Positions 1 through 12,768 of a stretch of DNA of 64,000 nt are shown one piece after another (positions within the stretch are counted from its first letter, which is position 1; each line of letters starts with the position of its first letter). Location of the stretch: assembly GCF_963676685.1 (NCBI RefSeq), contig NC_092348.1, positions 15,536,867 to 15,600,866 on the forward strand, given 5' to 3'. This DNA comes from Mytilus edulis (lineage: Eukaryota; Mollusca; Bivalvia; Mytilida; Mytilidae). The notes beneath the pieces were generated by a model. The model saw only the letters and a list, made by a program, of their open reading frames with translations, was not told the origin of the DNA and made no database searches. A program made the translations under genes and the position numbers.

Positions 1-1508
1 TGTGTGTGTTGATAGTAGCAGGGCAGCTACGGGTAGAGCATTTCCAATAAACTATTAATTTTTCTTTTTTTTAGACTTTCTAGACTTTTAAATGCTTTTA
101 CTACTTTTTCTTTCATTTTATTTTTATTTTTCCAATGCTTTGACTTCCTTTTCTTTCAATAAGTTTTATTTTTTAGAAATGGTATTTAAATACTTAAAAT
201 TATTACTTTATGCATGTTTTCAAACAAAAAAGTCTATTTTTTTTACATATGAATATTAATTTTTATTTAATTTAAATAAAGAATTGAAAAAAAAATTTAA
301 TTTCCACATGTAAATTTACCTTGACCAAATTAGACACTAATGACTAAAACAACATATTTTGCAATAACAACATGTATTGTTCTTCCACTAATCCCCCATG
401 TAGGAATAGCCAGAATAGTAAAATACAAAATGTAGGAATAGCCAGAAGACACCATTCAGACTCAAATAAAATATAAGATAGGTTTTCTCAATTGAATTTT
501 TATTTATCAATTTATTTATATCATTATCATGCATTATAATATTAAAAACCCAAATGAAACCAGACCCATTCTGCTCCATCAAGTCTGTACAAATACTAAA
601 GAAATTGTAGAAATAATAGTTTTTTTGTCCCCTTTACAAGTAAAAGGAGGAAAAGGATCTGCATTATGGGTAAGTTATCATTAGCTAAATATTACAATTA
701 TACAAAATAACTGACAGCGCTGAGGATTTTTTTTTTAAATTTATTTATACCAGACTGACTGTCAATTCTGTTCTGAGATACATGTACTAACTTTTGATAT
801 CATTAGGTAATATAAAAGAATATTTTTTTGCTCAATATTAAACTTGAGGCCTTTCATTACTCAATACCAAACTTAAAATTAATTTAAAGAATTCCGTAAA
901 ATCTGAATCCTCAGCTTGTCTCATACTTTTGAAAAGGAATTTACAAATATAACAAATGAAAACTATGGTAAGTACATGTACTACAATATAAAAGGCATAA
1001 AAATACATGAATCCCATTCACTTTCGATGTGTACTCAACTTGTTTACTAGGTTATTGAAATAAACTAAATATCTTGATCTGTGCAAAAACTAGTAGGTTA
1101 CCAACTGCATTTCATTTGACATTCAAAACCCAAAGTTCTGATATTATATAAAATTTCTTTATATCCCCACCCTATTTTAGAGCAAAGTTGTCTACATGTA
1201 AATATATTTTTAACATTTTTTGGAACTAGTCCTTTTTCAGGAAGGGGATCACTTAAGGACCAAGTTATTACTTTTTATAAACAAAAATAAGATGTTTTAA
1301 GATTGCCAATGTTAAATGAGACAACTCTTCTAAAAAGACCAAATGATGTAGAATATTAAACAACTGTCAGTCACCACACAGCCTTCAACCAAGAGCAAAA
1401 CCCAGACCCATTATCTGATTTGATCTATCCATCAGGAAATGTGCTATAGTAAGCAAGTATATCATCTGTGTTCTCATCCATCTACAACTTCCAACCACAA
1501 ATAAAATA
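1..1508. other. AT-rich stretch without recognisable gene
   Basis: I see no supported gene, RNA or element here. The DNA is AT-rich with many T and A runs. The few short open frames are low-complexity and have no recognisable motif. Confidence 0.5.
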
Positions 1509-1623
1509 TTAAATGGACTTTGCCTCAACTTTCAAATAATATTCAGTATCTGTCAACATTTTGTACATTTTTTTCACTTCTAAAGGTTCTCCAATTGCTA
1601 AATGGACTCTTCCATTTATAACA
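1509..1623 (-). other. possible terminal coding exon, unknown protein
   Basis: On the minus strand an open frame of 37 codons follows a CAG dinucleotide at 1624-1626 and ends at a TAA at 1509-1511. Its translation has ordinary protein composition, including VINGRVHLAIGEPLEV near the start and TEYYLKVEAKSI at the end, unlike the K/F/I-rich noise frames nearby. The acceptor has no good pyrimidine tract. I do not recognise the protein. It could be the last exon of a minus-strand gene whose other exons I cannot connect, or a chance frame. Confidence 0.2.
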
Positions 1624-1911
1624 CTGTATTTCTCATATTTTTAAATTTTTTATTTATATATTTTTTTTTTGGGGGGGGGGTCACATTGAAGGATAGATTG
1701 GTTCAGCTGATATGAGCATAGAATTAGTTAGAGCAGATTCTACATTCATAAATCTTGCAATTTGTTAAGTTTTTAAGGACGGCATCATAAGCTATGTTCA
1801 ATCATTTTATATTTTATCTTCTAAGAGTTAAAGGCATAGAAATGTCTGATCTCATTATGTAAATTCATATTTCTAATTGCATGTATAAGCATAATCTATT
1901 ATCTCAATCAT

Positions 1912-2023
1912 ATTAAGGCTTGGTATAACAAGATTTGACAGTAAAAACAAATAAAATCACATAAAAACCACTAAAATCAGATAAAACCAGATAAAACACA
2001 AATCTTGTTATAGCAAAGCCTTA
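1912..2023. repeat. foldback element (imperfect inverted repeat)
   Basis: The left arm starts with ttaaggcttggtataacaag and the right arm ends with cttgttatagcaaagcctta, which pair with few mismatches across an A-rich middle. This is a small hairpin-forming element with no coding content. Confidence 0.55.
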
Positions 2024-3167
2024 TGAAATTGACATAAAAGCTACCATGGTTATTTAAGTGTCAAAGCCAATTTTTTTTTTTTTTTAATGATTTGAAATTG
2101 TCATAATGAGATCCAACTACTAAAAACAAGATTAAAAAAATATTTTCAAACCAACCTATCCTTCACATGTTAAAATGGGGTACAAGAAGCTTCTTCAACA
2201 AATCATTCAAAATTTTTAAGAGGTCCATTCATTACAATTAGGAACCTAAACATTTATTTTACTAAAATCAAATACACAGTGCCATTTAGTTACAGAAAAT
2301 AATCTGAAAGTTTCAATGAAAGCCTTCCAATAGATTATAAGCTGTGGATGGACAAACTAACCGACAAATCTTACCCAATAGCCCATTGTGTGCTTTCCTC
2401 AAGGGCAGAAGGTCTTGGGATTTGATCCCAGGATGGGTCAAACAAAAGATTTAAAAATTGTTGTTGCATTAAGGAGTAAGGGCAAAGACTGGTCAGCTTG
2501 AAATCAGAATAATGTGTCAAGGTAGGCTGCAGTTACAGATCCAGAAATTTTCACAAGTGGGACCCATTGACCGTTAATAGGTGGCCCACTCCTGTCATGC
2601 TTCAGTGATTCCCTATATAATCAACCATTTTTTTTCCAGAAAAAGGGGGACCTCACTTAGTCATGTTATCCAAATTACCCATTTAATTATAAAACAATTC
2701 TTCAAAATCAAACTTATTTTACCGGTTCCCGCTTTATCTTTTGGAGGGAGTTGAATAGAAACTGAGTACAATCCCCAAAAAAATACGAACCATAAAATAT
2801 AAATAATTATAAATGAGAAAAAAAACACAAAAAAAATCACACAAAGACAAAAATTTAACAAACTAAAAATAATAAAAATTTGTCAACAATTCATTCTGCT
2901 TGCAAGAGTAACATCTAGTTTTTTTTAAGAGAGTTCATCCAATGGTTTTTAGTATCATCATCTGAGTATTCTACCACTCAAGATAGCTACAGCAACACTT
3001 TCAACTGTAAAAGAAATAAAGATAAATTTCATTTTTTAACTCTTAATATTAGATAATCTATTAGGTAAATGATCAAATTTGAGTGGCCATTTAAGAAACA
3101 GATAAAGCATAGGAATAAATTCTTTTGAAATTTGTAATAAGGATATCCAAGACTAAATGAAAAGAAA
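2024..3167. other. gene-free stretch
   Basis: I see nothing supportable here apart from T and A runs. A 66-codon minus-strand frame around 2661-2861 is mostly F, I, V and W and is best explained by base composition. Confidence 0.5.
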
Positions 3168-4102
3168 TAATTAATAAAAGTACTCTGCTGGTGTTTCAAG
3201 CTAAAGATCTGATCCAATCGATTGTATATTAATAAAAGTACTCTGTGGATGTTTCAAGCTAAAGATCTGATCCAATTGATTGTAATATTAATAAAAGTAC
3301 TCTGTGGGTGTGTCAAGCTAAAGATCGGATCCAATTGATTGTAATATTAATAAAAGTACTCTGTGGTTGTCAAGCTAAAGATCTGATCCAATCGATTGTA
3401 TATTAATAAAAGTACTCTGTGGATGTTTCAAGCTAAAGATCTGATCCAATTGATTGTAATATTAATAAAAGTACTCTGCTGGGGTTTCAAGCTAAAGATC
3501 GGATCCAATTGATTGTAATATTAATAAAAGTACTCTGTGGTTGTCAAGCTAAAGATCTGATCCAATTGATTGTAATATTAATAAAAGTACTCTGCTGGGG
3601 TTTCAAGCTAAAGATCTGATCCAATTGATTGTAATATTAATAAAAGTACTCTGATGGGGTTTCAAGCTAAAGATCTGATCCAATTGATTGTAATATTAAT
3701 AAAAGTACTCTGCTGGGGTTTCAAGCTAAAGATCTGATCCAATTGATTGTAATATTAATAAAAGTACTCTGCTGGGGTTTCAAGCTAAAGATCTGATCCA
3801 ATTGATTGTAATATTAATAAAAGTACTCTGCTGGGGTTTCAAGCTAAAGATCTGATCCAATCGATTGTATATTAATAAAAGTACTCTGCTGGGGTTTCAA
3901 GCTAAAGATCTGATCCAATCGATTGTATATTAATAAAAGTACTCTGCTGGGGTTTCAAGCTAAAGATCTGATCCAATCGATTGTATATTAATAAAAGTAC
4001 TCTGCTGGGGTTTCAAGCTAAAGATCTGATCCAATTGATTGTATATTAATAAAAGTACTCTGCTGGTGTTTCAAGCTAAAGATCTGATCCAATTGATTGT
4101 AA
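3168..4102. repeat. minisatellite, 16 tandem copies of about 57-60 bp
   Basis: Each unit contains taataaaagtactctg, then tttcaagctaaagatc and gatccaattgattgta. Counting the tactctg word gives 16 copies. Two subtypes alternate in blocks, one with ccaatcgattgtatatt and one with ccaattgattgtaatatt. Small changes after ctctg (ctgggg, tggatg, tggttg) mark further variants. The last seven copies are the most uniform, which suggests recent local amplification. There are no unique spacers and no reading frame through the array. Confidence 0.95.
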
Positions 4103-4390
4103 ATTTGTTGCTGTAATTTTTTTTTGGCATCCATTTTGTTACATGTAATGTATGGTCTTATTTCATTATTGCACTGGTTTGAGCCTAACAATTAAATGCT
4201 AGGTTATCTCCCCTTCATATCTCTTATTCAGATTCAGTATCTGCTGATAGGGTACAATATTTTTAAATGAAAAGTTTCAATACTGATTTTCTTCAATTGT
4301 AAATGAAAAAAATATATGTATTGAAATATATTTAGAAAAATTCAAGATGACAAAGGCTTTTAACTTGTATGTTGATGAATAAGTTCTCAC

Positions 4391-5758
4391 CTTAAAGTTT
4401 AAACATCTCTAATTACTGCCAATTAAATAACCCAATGGAAACCTGATGCTAACCTGGAATACAAAATAGATCAGTTATTCCAAACTTCTCAACAAAAATC
4501 TTCATTTCATCATAACGAATTTAAAATAGTACTAGGATAACAACACAAAATCATGGAAAAAAATATTTTTAAACTCATGGTTTTAAATTTGCAATAGTAA
4601 ACCCTGTATTTCATTTTTTTGTACTTAAAACCTTTATCAAATTGATGTTAATTACTATAAAATTATCAAAAAGATGCTTGTTTACTTACTAACATGTTTA
4701 CAGTATCAGACATCCAAGTCTTACTCCCAACTCCATGAAAACATTGTCATTGCATATACCTAAAAATAAAATTAAAAAATGCTTATTTTACAGATCAATA
4801 TAATTACATGTATGTCTAAGAAGACTTAAAGAAGTCATGTTATATTTTATTTCTTATAAATTATTACATATCATTATCTTCACTATATAAAATTGATACC
4901 AAAGGTAAAAGACAATTTTTTCAAGTTATAAAGGGCACAACTCTTAAAATAGTAAGCAACTCATTAAAAAAATTTGAACTTTTGTCTTTGACTTTTGGTT
5001 TTTAACATTTGTGTACAAGTCTCATAAAAATTGAATGAGAAAGAGTGAGTTGAATCTATAATGGGATAGATGGAGAGAAGGACAGTATGTCAAGGGCCAC
5101 ACTTCATGTTCCCTGCATAAAAAGTAATGTAAAATGCCTTGAATATATTAACCATAAAGGAGTAAGTTCAATGGCCCCAATTATTAAGTACAATGTAACA
5201 AAATAAAAAATGTTTTAAGTTGACTAAAAGACATGTGAGAAAGTATATTGAACTATTTCTGTCAAAGTTTTATAACACATTCATTTTTACATCCCAATTA
5301 GGTCAAAATAAGGATTTTTTGCAAAATATCACAAAATCAGCCAGATTTCAGCCAAAAAATAGGATCAGGAAACATAGAGGGCAGCCATCGACAAACTGAA
5401 TATTCAAGTAAGACATGTAAAATGTCATAAAAAATATTTACAAAGATCTTTGTTGTCGACGTATGCGCTCTATGTTTCCTGTCCAATAATCAATGGAAAT
5501 TTAGCCACTTTCATTAATTTTGTGTGGGAAAATTGTAATGAGTACTATTTGTGACGTCATGAATAAAACACAGAAACATACATCTAGTCACTGCATTAGC
5601 TTTGGTTCATTGTAATATTGGTCAATAAATCTAAATTTTAAATTTAAGCTCAAAAAGAGAACCTACTCCTTTTGTAGAATATTTAAACTTACCACATATT
5701 TCTCATGGTAAAGCCTCAGACTTGGTTGAAGATTTAATAGACCATCTTTCTTAGAGCT
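4391..5758 (-). other. exon-like blocks, copy 1 of the tandem unit
   Basis: Read on the minus strand, three blocks conserved between the duplicated units are bounded by splice-like dinucleotides: A1 ending at 5693 (donor GTAAGT), B1 at 4690-4759 (AG acceptor, donor GTAAGT) and C1 at 4391-4453 (TTCCAG acceptor, donor GTGAGA). Block A1 reads SSKKDGLLNLQPSLRLYHEK. Blocks B1 and C1 contain stops in the frames that would join to A1, so I cannot build one continuous protein. They may be exons of a decayed gene or of a non-coding transcript. No product is recognised. Confidence 0.3.
5362..5485. repeat. short inverted-repeat element
   Basis: The left end aggatcaggaaacatagag and the right end ctctatgtttcctgtcc are inverted copies about 85 bp apart. 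This looks like a miniature non-autonomous element or hairpin. No coding content is visible. Confidence 0.45.
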
Positions 5759-7728
5759 TCTATTGTGGTGCAATTATGTGGCTCTCCTCACAATCTCTTG
5801 TCTTTCTTTTTTTTTATAGGAATACAGTTAAATACATAAAAATATCAGATGTATTTTCAATAAATCCCCTTCTTGAAAATTTAAGCAAATCAATGTAAGT
5901 GATCCATGATTTTTCCACCCTTCATACCTATTATCTAGAGCTCTGCTTACATTTTTTTTTTATTACAGAACTCTTAATAATAGTTAATATTACCTTTTTA
6001 GTATACATCTGATATATAAAAAAAAAAAGTACACAAAAGTAAATAAAATTCAAACACTCAGGGTATTTCAAGTACGTGGAGTTAACAGGGGTAAATGAAT
6101 TACCTCCCTTTGACCAAATTTCACCCTGTTAGGACTCCACATCCTTGTTATATTTAACCCCCCAAAAAAATTAGTATAATTCAAATTTAAAAATAAATTA
6201 ATAACAAAAGTATACCACAAAGACTGTCAACACTGAAAAGCCTCACGTGGTATGTGTATTTAACTCAAATCTTTTAATTGACTAGGGTTGCCAACTTTTT
6301 TCCCTGTTAAAGGTGATGTGGCTGTCTCCATACAAAAAACTGACAGCCAAGATATAACGAATCATGCTGAAAGTGGAGTTAAACACCAAAAATCAACCAA
6401 TCTGATTTTATCGAGATGTTCTTCAACTATCTGGTATGCCTCTTGTAAAATTATTCTTAAAACTAATATAACCTTTGTTACAAACTAAACTAAAAAAGCT
6501 AAATATCACAGAAAGGTGAAAAAGATATATCTAACTTCTTTAAATAAATTCCTCTCCATTAGAGCAACAGTGTCACACGATAGTAAAATATAAAAACACT
6601 TATCTTTAAGATATTAAATTAACATAAAAGAAAAGGTTGTAAGGGGATATATTTACTAAAGACTATTATCCATCTTTTTAGTATACGTTTGTGAGGTATT
6701 CGTTATGGTAAGATATTTTGAAATGTTGCTAAAAAAACAAAAATGAGGAAAAACTTTTGCTAAGAATTTTAGTGGGAATATTTACATCTGCAGATTTGCA
6801 AAAATTTGCAAAAAAAAAATACATTTCAATAATTGAACATTTTAATTTCCTTTTTTTTTTCTTTTCAGAATCTCCATTCTCAAACTGCTGGAAGTGTTTT
6901 GATTAGACATGAGTGTTAACAGAAAAAAGAAAGAATTTTTGTAATTTACCAACAACTTCCAATCTTGTTGAAAATGGAGAATCTTTACATAATTTTTTTT
7001 TTTGTTAAAAAATTATTAACATTTTCTCAAGTATACACAAAAATAGTCTGAATTACATTCTCTACTGTTGCAGTTATATCATACAACCATTTTATGCAGT
7101 CACAGTTATCTGAAAAAGAAATATACATTACTCATGAACATTGAAATAATATTTATTGCAAAACAGTTATAATTAACTAAGCATTACAATTATAATGTAT
7201 AGAACATTTCTTTTTCTTTGTTATAAAGTGATTTATTGACATAAAAGTACAAGTATTTCTTATCAATAAAAGGATGAAAAACAAATTATTGGCTGATGCC
7301 TTGACAAATATCTTTAACATTGTTTTATAGTCAGGCTATTAACATACTTGATTGATTGTTTTTAACATTAAGTCATGTTGAACCTTTATAGCTAACTACA
7401 CAATATAGGTTTTGCTCATTGTTAAAGGCATAGGGTGACATTTAGTTGCTTACATCCACATCATTTGGTCTCTTGTTGATAGCTGTCTCATTGCCATACA
7501 TACCACATTTACATATTTTCATATATGGGGACTACAGAAAACAAAATAACAGAAATCACAAGATCTCATATTATAGTTTTTGACTTTTTTATGTATCTTT
7601 ATACCTCCTAGATTGTATATTTAATTATATAAGTAAAGAAAACATAAATATGTAAGATCTACATCTGTGCATAATAAAAATCTTGGGCTTAAAAATGCTC
7701 ATGGATGATTTTATATATTGGTTCATAC

Positions 7729-9175
7729 CTCAAAAGTCAGCTCCAATGCTCATTCCCAGCTTCAATCCTTTCAGACAAGCTGTGATGCTAACCTGAAAAA
7801 TAAAATGATTAGTCGTTAAAGATTGTTTAAAAAGATCATTTTTGGTATGTATTTTTAATAGATTGAATGATTGGTTGTTGGTTGCTTAAGGTAGTTCGCT
7901 TCTCAGTTTCAAAGTAATTAACTTTTCAAAGCACCAGTTTATATTGAGAGGGAATTGATAAAGGAATCCAAAGAGAAAAAAATATATATAGGTCACCGTG
8001 CTTGTTTTCGAGATACGAGCCATTGAAATTTTGGCGGGAAAAAATTCTCTCTTGACTTTTCATAGCTTTATCATTGACAAGTTGAAGTTCTCAAAAACTG
8101 TTAAAAAGTAATTAAAATTTATTAAGACTTTTACAGATGGCTTATCATTATACATGTAAAAGATTTTCAAAAAGAAAAATGAGGGTCACCGGGCAAATTT
8201 TTTCAAGGCATTCAAATGGATAAAACCAGAGGATTCCGAAAATCTGACAAAAAATCCAAAACATGACAAGCCAGCTTCCTTAAGGTCCAGTGGCAAATTG
8301 TTAAATAGAAATAGTCTTTAAATGTGTAATCAATGTCAAGAACATATGGATGAGACAGCAATCCAACAATCCAACGAATTTGTATGTAAACAATTCAGAT
8401 CCTTAACTTTACCCTTATTTGGTTACTGATATAATAATACAAGTAGACTTCTGTACACACTCTTTTCAACATTCAAATCTAATTTTTCCATAAAATATTT
8501 ATAGTACATTGGAGATTTTTTTCCAGAACAGGACTAATATACTGGTACTTGCCTATGTATTAGCTGTATCAGACCATCAAGTCTTATTCCCACATCATGA
8601 AAATATGTCACTGATTGAACCTGAAAAAGAATCAAATTGACACATTTATTATTTCATAAAATAATATATGTTACCGATGACCTAAAATTTACTAAATGTT
8701 GTTCTGATTTCTTATTGCAGGTTGTATAAAATCAATATTTTTTTTAAATCAATATAAAGGATAAAAAAGTTTTAAAAAAGTCAAAAATTTGAAGTTTAAC
8801 TGCACAAAAAATATATATAAATATTTTACTAAGTTATCTCCCATTGAATGAAAAAAATCATGTTTAAATTGTACTAGTCTTTTCTTGAAGTTTAATGGCT
8901 ATTTTAAGGATTTACTATTGATGTTTTGTTAGAAAATCTTGTTCATGTATCTTGTATCTTTAAATATTTAAAAACTAGTAAATTAATTCATCAATGGTGT
9001 TTTAAATGCAATATTTCAAAAGGGTCTGTTATCTTAAAAGATCTTTACTAAAATAAACTTGCCTTATTGTTTTCTTGGTAAAGCCTCAGACTTGGTTGAA
9101 GATTTAATTGACCATCTTCCAAAGAGCTGTTCTCTAGGCTGCCAAGGTCTTTCTCCTCATTATCGTATTTTCAAT
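7729..9175 (-). other. exon-like blocks, copy 2 of the tandem unit
   Basis: On the minus strand, block A2 at 9063-9175 is open throughout (KYDNEEKDLGSLENSSLEDG, continuing with QLNLQPSLRLYQENNK) and is followed by a GC-type donor, AAG|GCAAGT. Block B2 at 8553-8620 has a TTTTTCAG acceptor, reads VQSVTYFHDVGIRLDG in one frame, and also ends at a GC donor. Block C2 at 7729-7792 has a TTTTTCAG acceptor, reads VSITACLKGLKLGMSIGADF and then meets a stop just before a GTATGA donor. Block lengths (113, 68 and 64 bp) do not keep one phase. I do not recognise the protein. Confidence 0.3.
7886..8283. mobile_element. TTAA-flanked MITE, copy 1 (piggyBac-like ends)
   Basis: A block of about 400 bp bounded by TTAA on both sides recurs at 55913-56327. 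Its ends are inverted relatives: the left begins ttaaggtagttcgcttctc, and the right end read inward begins ttaaggaagctggcttgtc. It encodes no protein. A TTAA target duplication is the hallmark of piggyBac-type transposons, so a non-autonomous piggyBac derivative is the likely origin. This copy sits inside the tandem unit and is absent from the sister units. Confidence 0.7.
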
Positions 9176-10267
9176 CTATGTTGTGTCCATTTGATTTTAC
9201 AAAATAAAGTAACATACATAACAAAATATCAGATGCACATTCATTTACCGGTAATAACCTTTTTAAAAAATTTAACCAAATAATTTTATTGACACATAAT
9301 TTTTCCCACTTCACATTTCTATTATCTAGAAAATATCTGATATGTACAAAAGTGCATATATGTGAGTATTAGAGTAAATAAAAATCTTACATTGAGGGAA
9401 TTTGAAATATTTGAAGTTAAACATGGTATAATAAATTACCCCCCTTTGACCTAAATTTCACACATCTTTGTTATATATAACAAATAACATATAGTGTAAT
9501 CAAAATAAATAAATAATTAAATTACAAAAATCCAGCACATTTCAATAACATATTATGATGGAATAATGGCAGCTAAATGGTCAAAGTAGTTTAACTACAG
9601 TATCACTAGCCAGTCAACTCTGACCCATCACATGGTACGTGTGTTTAACTTCAATCTTAATTGACTAGAGTTGCCAGTTTATCTGTTAGAGGTGATGTTT
9701 TCACCTGGCACTCTGTCGGTCTCCACAAATAAAAACTGTCAGCCAAGATATAACAAATCATGCTGAAAGTGGAGTTAAACACCAAAAATCAATCAATCTA
9801 CTTTCATCAAGATATTCTTCAACTATGCTTCTTGTAAAATATTCTTTAAAAAATATACCCTTTGTTACAAAGTCAGCTAAAAATAACAAAAAAATGAAAA
9901 ATATATACATCACTTTGCAAAAAAAAATACATTTCAACAATTAAACATTTTATTATAAATTTTTTATTTCTTTTTTTTTTTTTTTTTAAAGATTCTCCAT
10001 TCTTAAACTACTGAAAGTGTTTTGCCTAGACATGAGTATGAACAGAAAATAAAAAGTATTATTCTATATTGGAATTATTTTAGTAGGTTTCTCTATATGA
10101 ATTAGATTTTGAATAAAAAAGCATATTCACCTGAGAAAGTGTTATTCACCGCGCTAAACGTCACGCGCTTTTACATGCAACGTTATGGTAAAATGTTTCG
10201 TGTAAAAATTTGTTTTGGTATATGTTTGTCATTAAATACATTTTCTTTTCTCGGAATATGGAATAAA

Positions 10268-10414
10268 ACAATTACTGTCTTTTGTTTCGGTAAATATGAG
10301 GTTTTATTGACTTTTGAAAAACTGATATTCACTTCGGCCGTCGGCCTCAGTGAATATCATTTTTTCAAAAGTCAATAAAACCGCATATTTACCTCATCAA
10401 AAGACAGTAATTGT
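10268..10414. repeat. foldback element with GC-rich loop
   Basis: Two arms of about 66 bp pair almost perfectly. The outer parts are acaattactgtcttttg and caaaagacagtaattgt. The loop is tcggccgtcggcctc, rich in CpG inside otherwise AT-rich DNA. It lies in an insertion (about 10059-10430) missing from the equivalent place in the sister duplication near 6930. No protein is encoded. Confidence 0.8.
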
Positions 10415-10855
10415 ATAATATTTAAAATTTAAAAGAAAAGTTAACCTACAACTTCCAATCTTATTGAAAATGGAGAATCTGTACAAATTTTTTTTTTTTA
10501 ATCCTGAACATTTTCTCAACATAAACAAAAATAGTCTGATTTACATTCTTTACTGTTACAGTGAAATCACATAGCCATTTTATGCAGCCACAGATACCTG
10601 AAAAAGAAATATGCAAACTTAATCGTAATTGTCAAAACATGAAAATTGAAACAATAGCAAATGCAAAATAATAAAAAACTGATCATTATAATCATGATGC
10701 ATAAAACATTTTTCTTACTTTGTTTAAAAGTGATTTGCTGATATATCTTTTGAACTACCAGTCTTTATTAGGAAAAGGATGAAAAACAAATCATTGGTAG
10801 ATGTCTAACATATTTCTTTTTTCACATATTGTTTTTTTTTTGTATTGGTCCTTAC

Positions 10856-12257
10856 CATAAAAGTCAGCTCCATTACCCACTCCCAGCTTCAATCCTTACA
10901 GACAAGTTGTGATGCTAATCTGAAATATCAAATGCTTAGTCATTAAAATTGTTTAAAAGGATCATTTTTGGTATACTGTATGTAAATTACATAGATTGAA
11001 TTATTGATTATTGATTACTCTACGTCCAGTGGCAAATTAAATAGAGTCTATAAATATGTAATAGAAGTTGAGAACAGCAATCCAGCATCCCAACAAACTT
11101 TTACATAATCAAATCAGATCATTAAAAGTTAAAATATTTAATACCCAAATGCACACAAACATAGAGCACCAAATTAGGCCATTAGTTTTCTCATTTGAAT
11201 TGGTTTAAATTTGTGATTTCTGGGCCTTTTAAAGCTGGTTATGCAGTATGGGTTTTGCTCATTGTTGAAGGCCCTTATAGTGAATTATAGCTGTTAATTA
11301 CTGTATCATTTGGTCTCCTATGGAGAGTTGTTTCATTAGCAATCACACCACATCTTTTTTATATAGACTTCTCACCAAACTCCTATAAACCTTCATGATT
11401 AGAGCACATGCTAATTCCAACTCTTTTTTTTAAACAGGACTAACACACTGGTACATACCTTTGTATTAGCTGTATTAGACCACCAAGTCTTATTCCCACA
11501 CCATGAAAACATGTCACAGAAGAACCTAAAAAGAAATTATGATTGACACATTATATATTTTATAAATTTCTCTGTAAATATAAATGTTTCTATATATTGT
11601 TCTGATTTCCTACAAAATGTTCACAACAGTATCAACACAAGTTTGTAAGGTAAACTGTTGACACAGGGATGTGTTGCCTAGCAGCAGAAAATAAAAAAAA
11701 TCTGATGGATACCAACATTGCTAATTCAGATAATTTGATAGAAATGTAACTTTATACAAAATATCATTAATTTATTTGCAAGTATTAACTATCAATCCGG
11801 CTAAAACAGAAAACTTAACATAATAAAGTCAAGGTTTTGTTTGGAATTTTAACTGCACAAAAATAATGTGCAAATTGTAAAGTTATCTCCCATTGAAGGG
11901 ACAAATATTGCTGTTAATGGTACTTGACTCCACTTGAAATTTGAGTACTCAAAATTTACACAGACTTTCTATACTATACTAGTATAGACTGTCCCTAGAA
12001 TTTACTATTGATGTTTTACTAGAAAGTCTGGTTCCAGTACCTGGTAAGTTAAATTATGAAACTTGAAAACTAATTCATCAATGGTGTTTTACATGCAGAA
12101 AATCAGAAGGGTGTTGTCTGCATTATTTAACTTTTTTTTATGATAATGTTAATAAACAGTTTGACTTAAATAAACTTGCCTTCCTATTTTCTTGGTAAAG
12201 CCTCAGACTTGGTTGAAGATTAATTGACCATCTTCCTTGGAGCTGCTATCCAGGCTG
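10856..12257 (-). other. exon-like blocks, copy 3 of the tandem unit
   Basis: Minus-strand block A3 is at 12180-12257 (GC donor), B3 at 11459-11525 (TTTTTAG acceptor, GTATGT donor) and C3 at 10856-10919 (TTTCAG acceptor, GTAAGG donor). A3 carries a one-base deletion relative to A1 and A2, so its frame breaks after SSSKEDGQLIFNQV. C3 stops within ISITTCL but then continues with GLKLGVGNGADF. This copy looks decayed as protein, although its splice-like borders are kept. Confidence 0.3.
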
Positions 12258-12768
12258 CTTTGAAAAGTTTTCCATCGTAGGTTTTTATGCTGATCAGTTC
12301 ACTGAATCCATTTTTTCCAAGTAATGAAATGTCCTTTCCATTGTATTTTATAAAAAACCAATAGTCACCAGAATGTTCCAAAGCATCTCATTTTTGTTTT
12401 ACAATCATGGCAACTGAAGAAATTCACATTTTTACATACAAACAATTTATTAAATTATTTATAAAATACTGAAAAAATACCAGATGTGCTATTAAACAGG
12501 TAACTTATTTTGAAAATTTATCAAATGTTTTCTGTACCCCACAATTTCTTCCACTCATTAAAAGTATGTTTTAGAACTATGTTTACAGTTTTTTTTATTT
12601 ACAGAGCTCTAGATAATAGCTGTTATATAAGTTACCAGACATCTGATATGAAAATACTTATACAAATGTATGAAAAAAAAAAAGTACAGCATAGAAATAG
12701 CATAACAAACACATATAAATCACCATTTTTTTTTAAATTCTGAAGCATAGTTTTACAAAAAATATCTT

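Larger units (their letters stand above)
4390..12660. repeat. tandem segmental duplication, about 2.5 copies of a 3.1-3.3 kb unit
   Basis: The same ordered landmarks recur. The word gatgctaa(c/t)ctg is at about 4446, 7786 and 10912. The word caagtctta(c/t)tcccac is at about 4715, 8578 and 11486. The word gcctcagacttggttgaaga is at about 5715, 9084 and 12199. The word ctccattct(c/t)aaact is at about 6871 and 9990. The word caacttccaatctt is at about 6952 and 10449. Copies differ by indels and by later insertions: a TTAA MITE at 7886 and a foldback at 10268, both in only one copy. The third copy fades after about 12660. The unit is therefore old enough to carry private insertions. Confidence 0.8.

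Noticed and set aside
3168-4102. Regular repeats resembling a CRISPR array
   Set aside because: The whole unit repeats with no unique spacers, and the surroundings are eukaryotic. It is a minisatellite.
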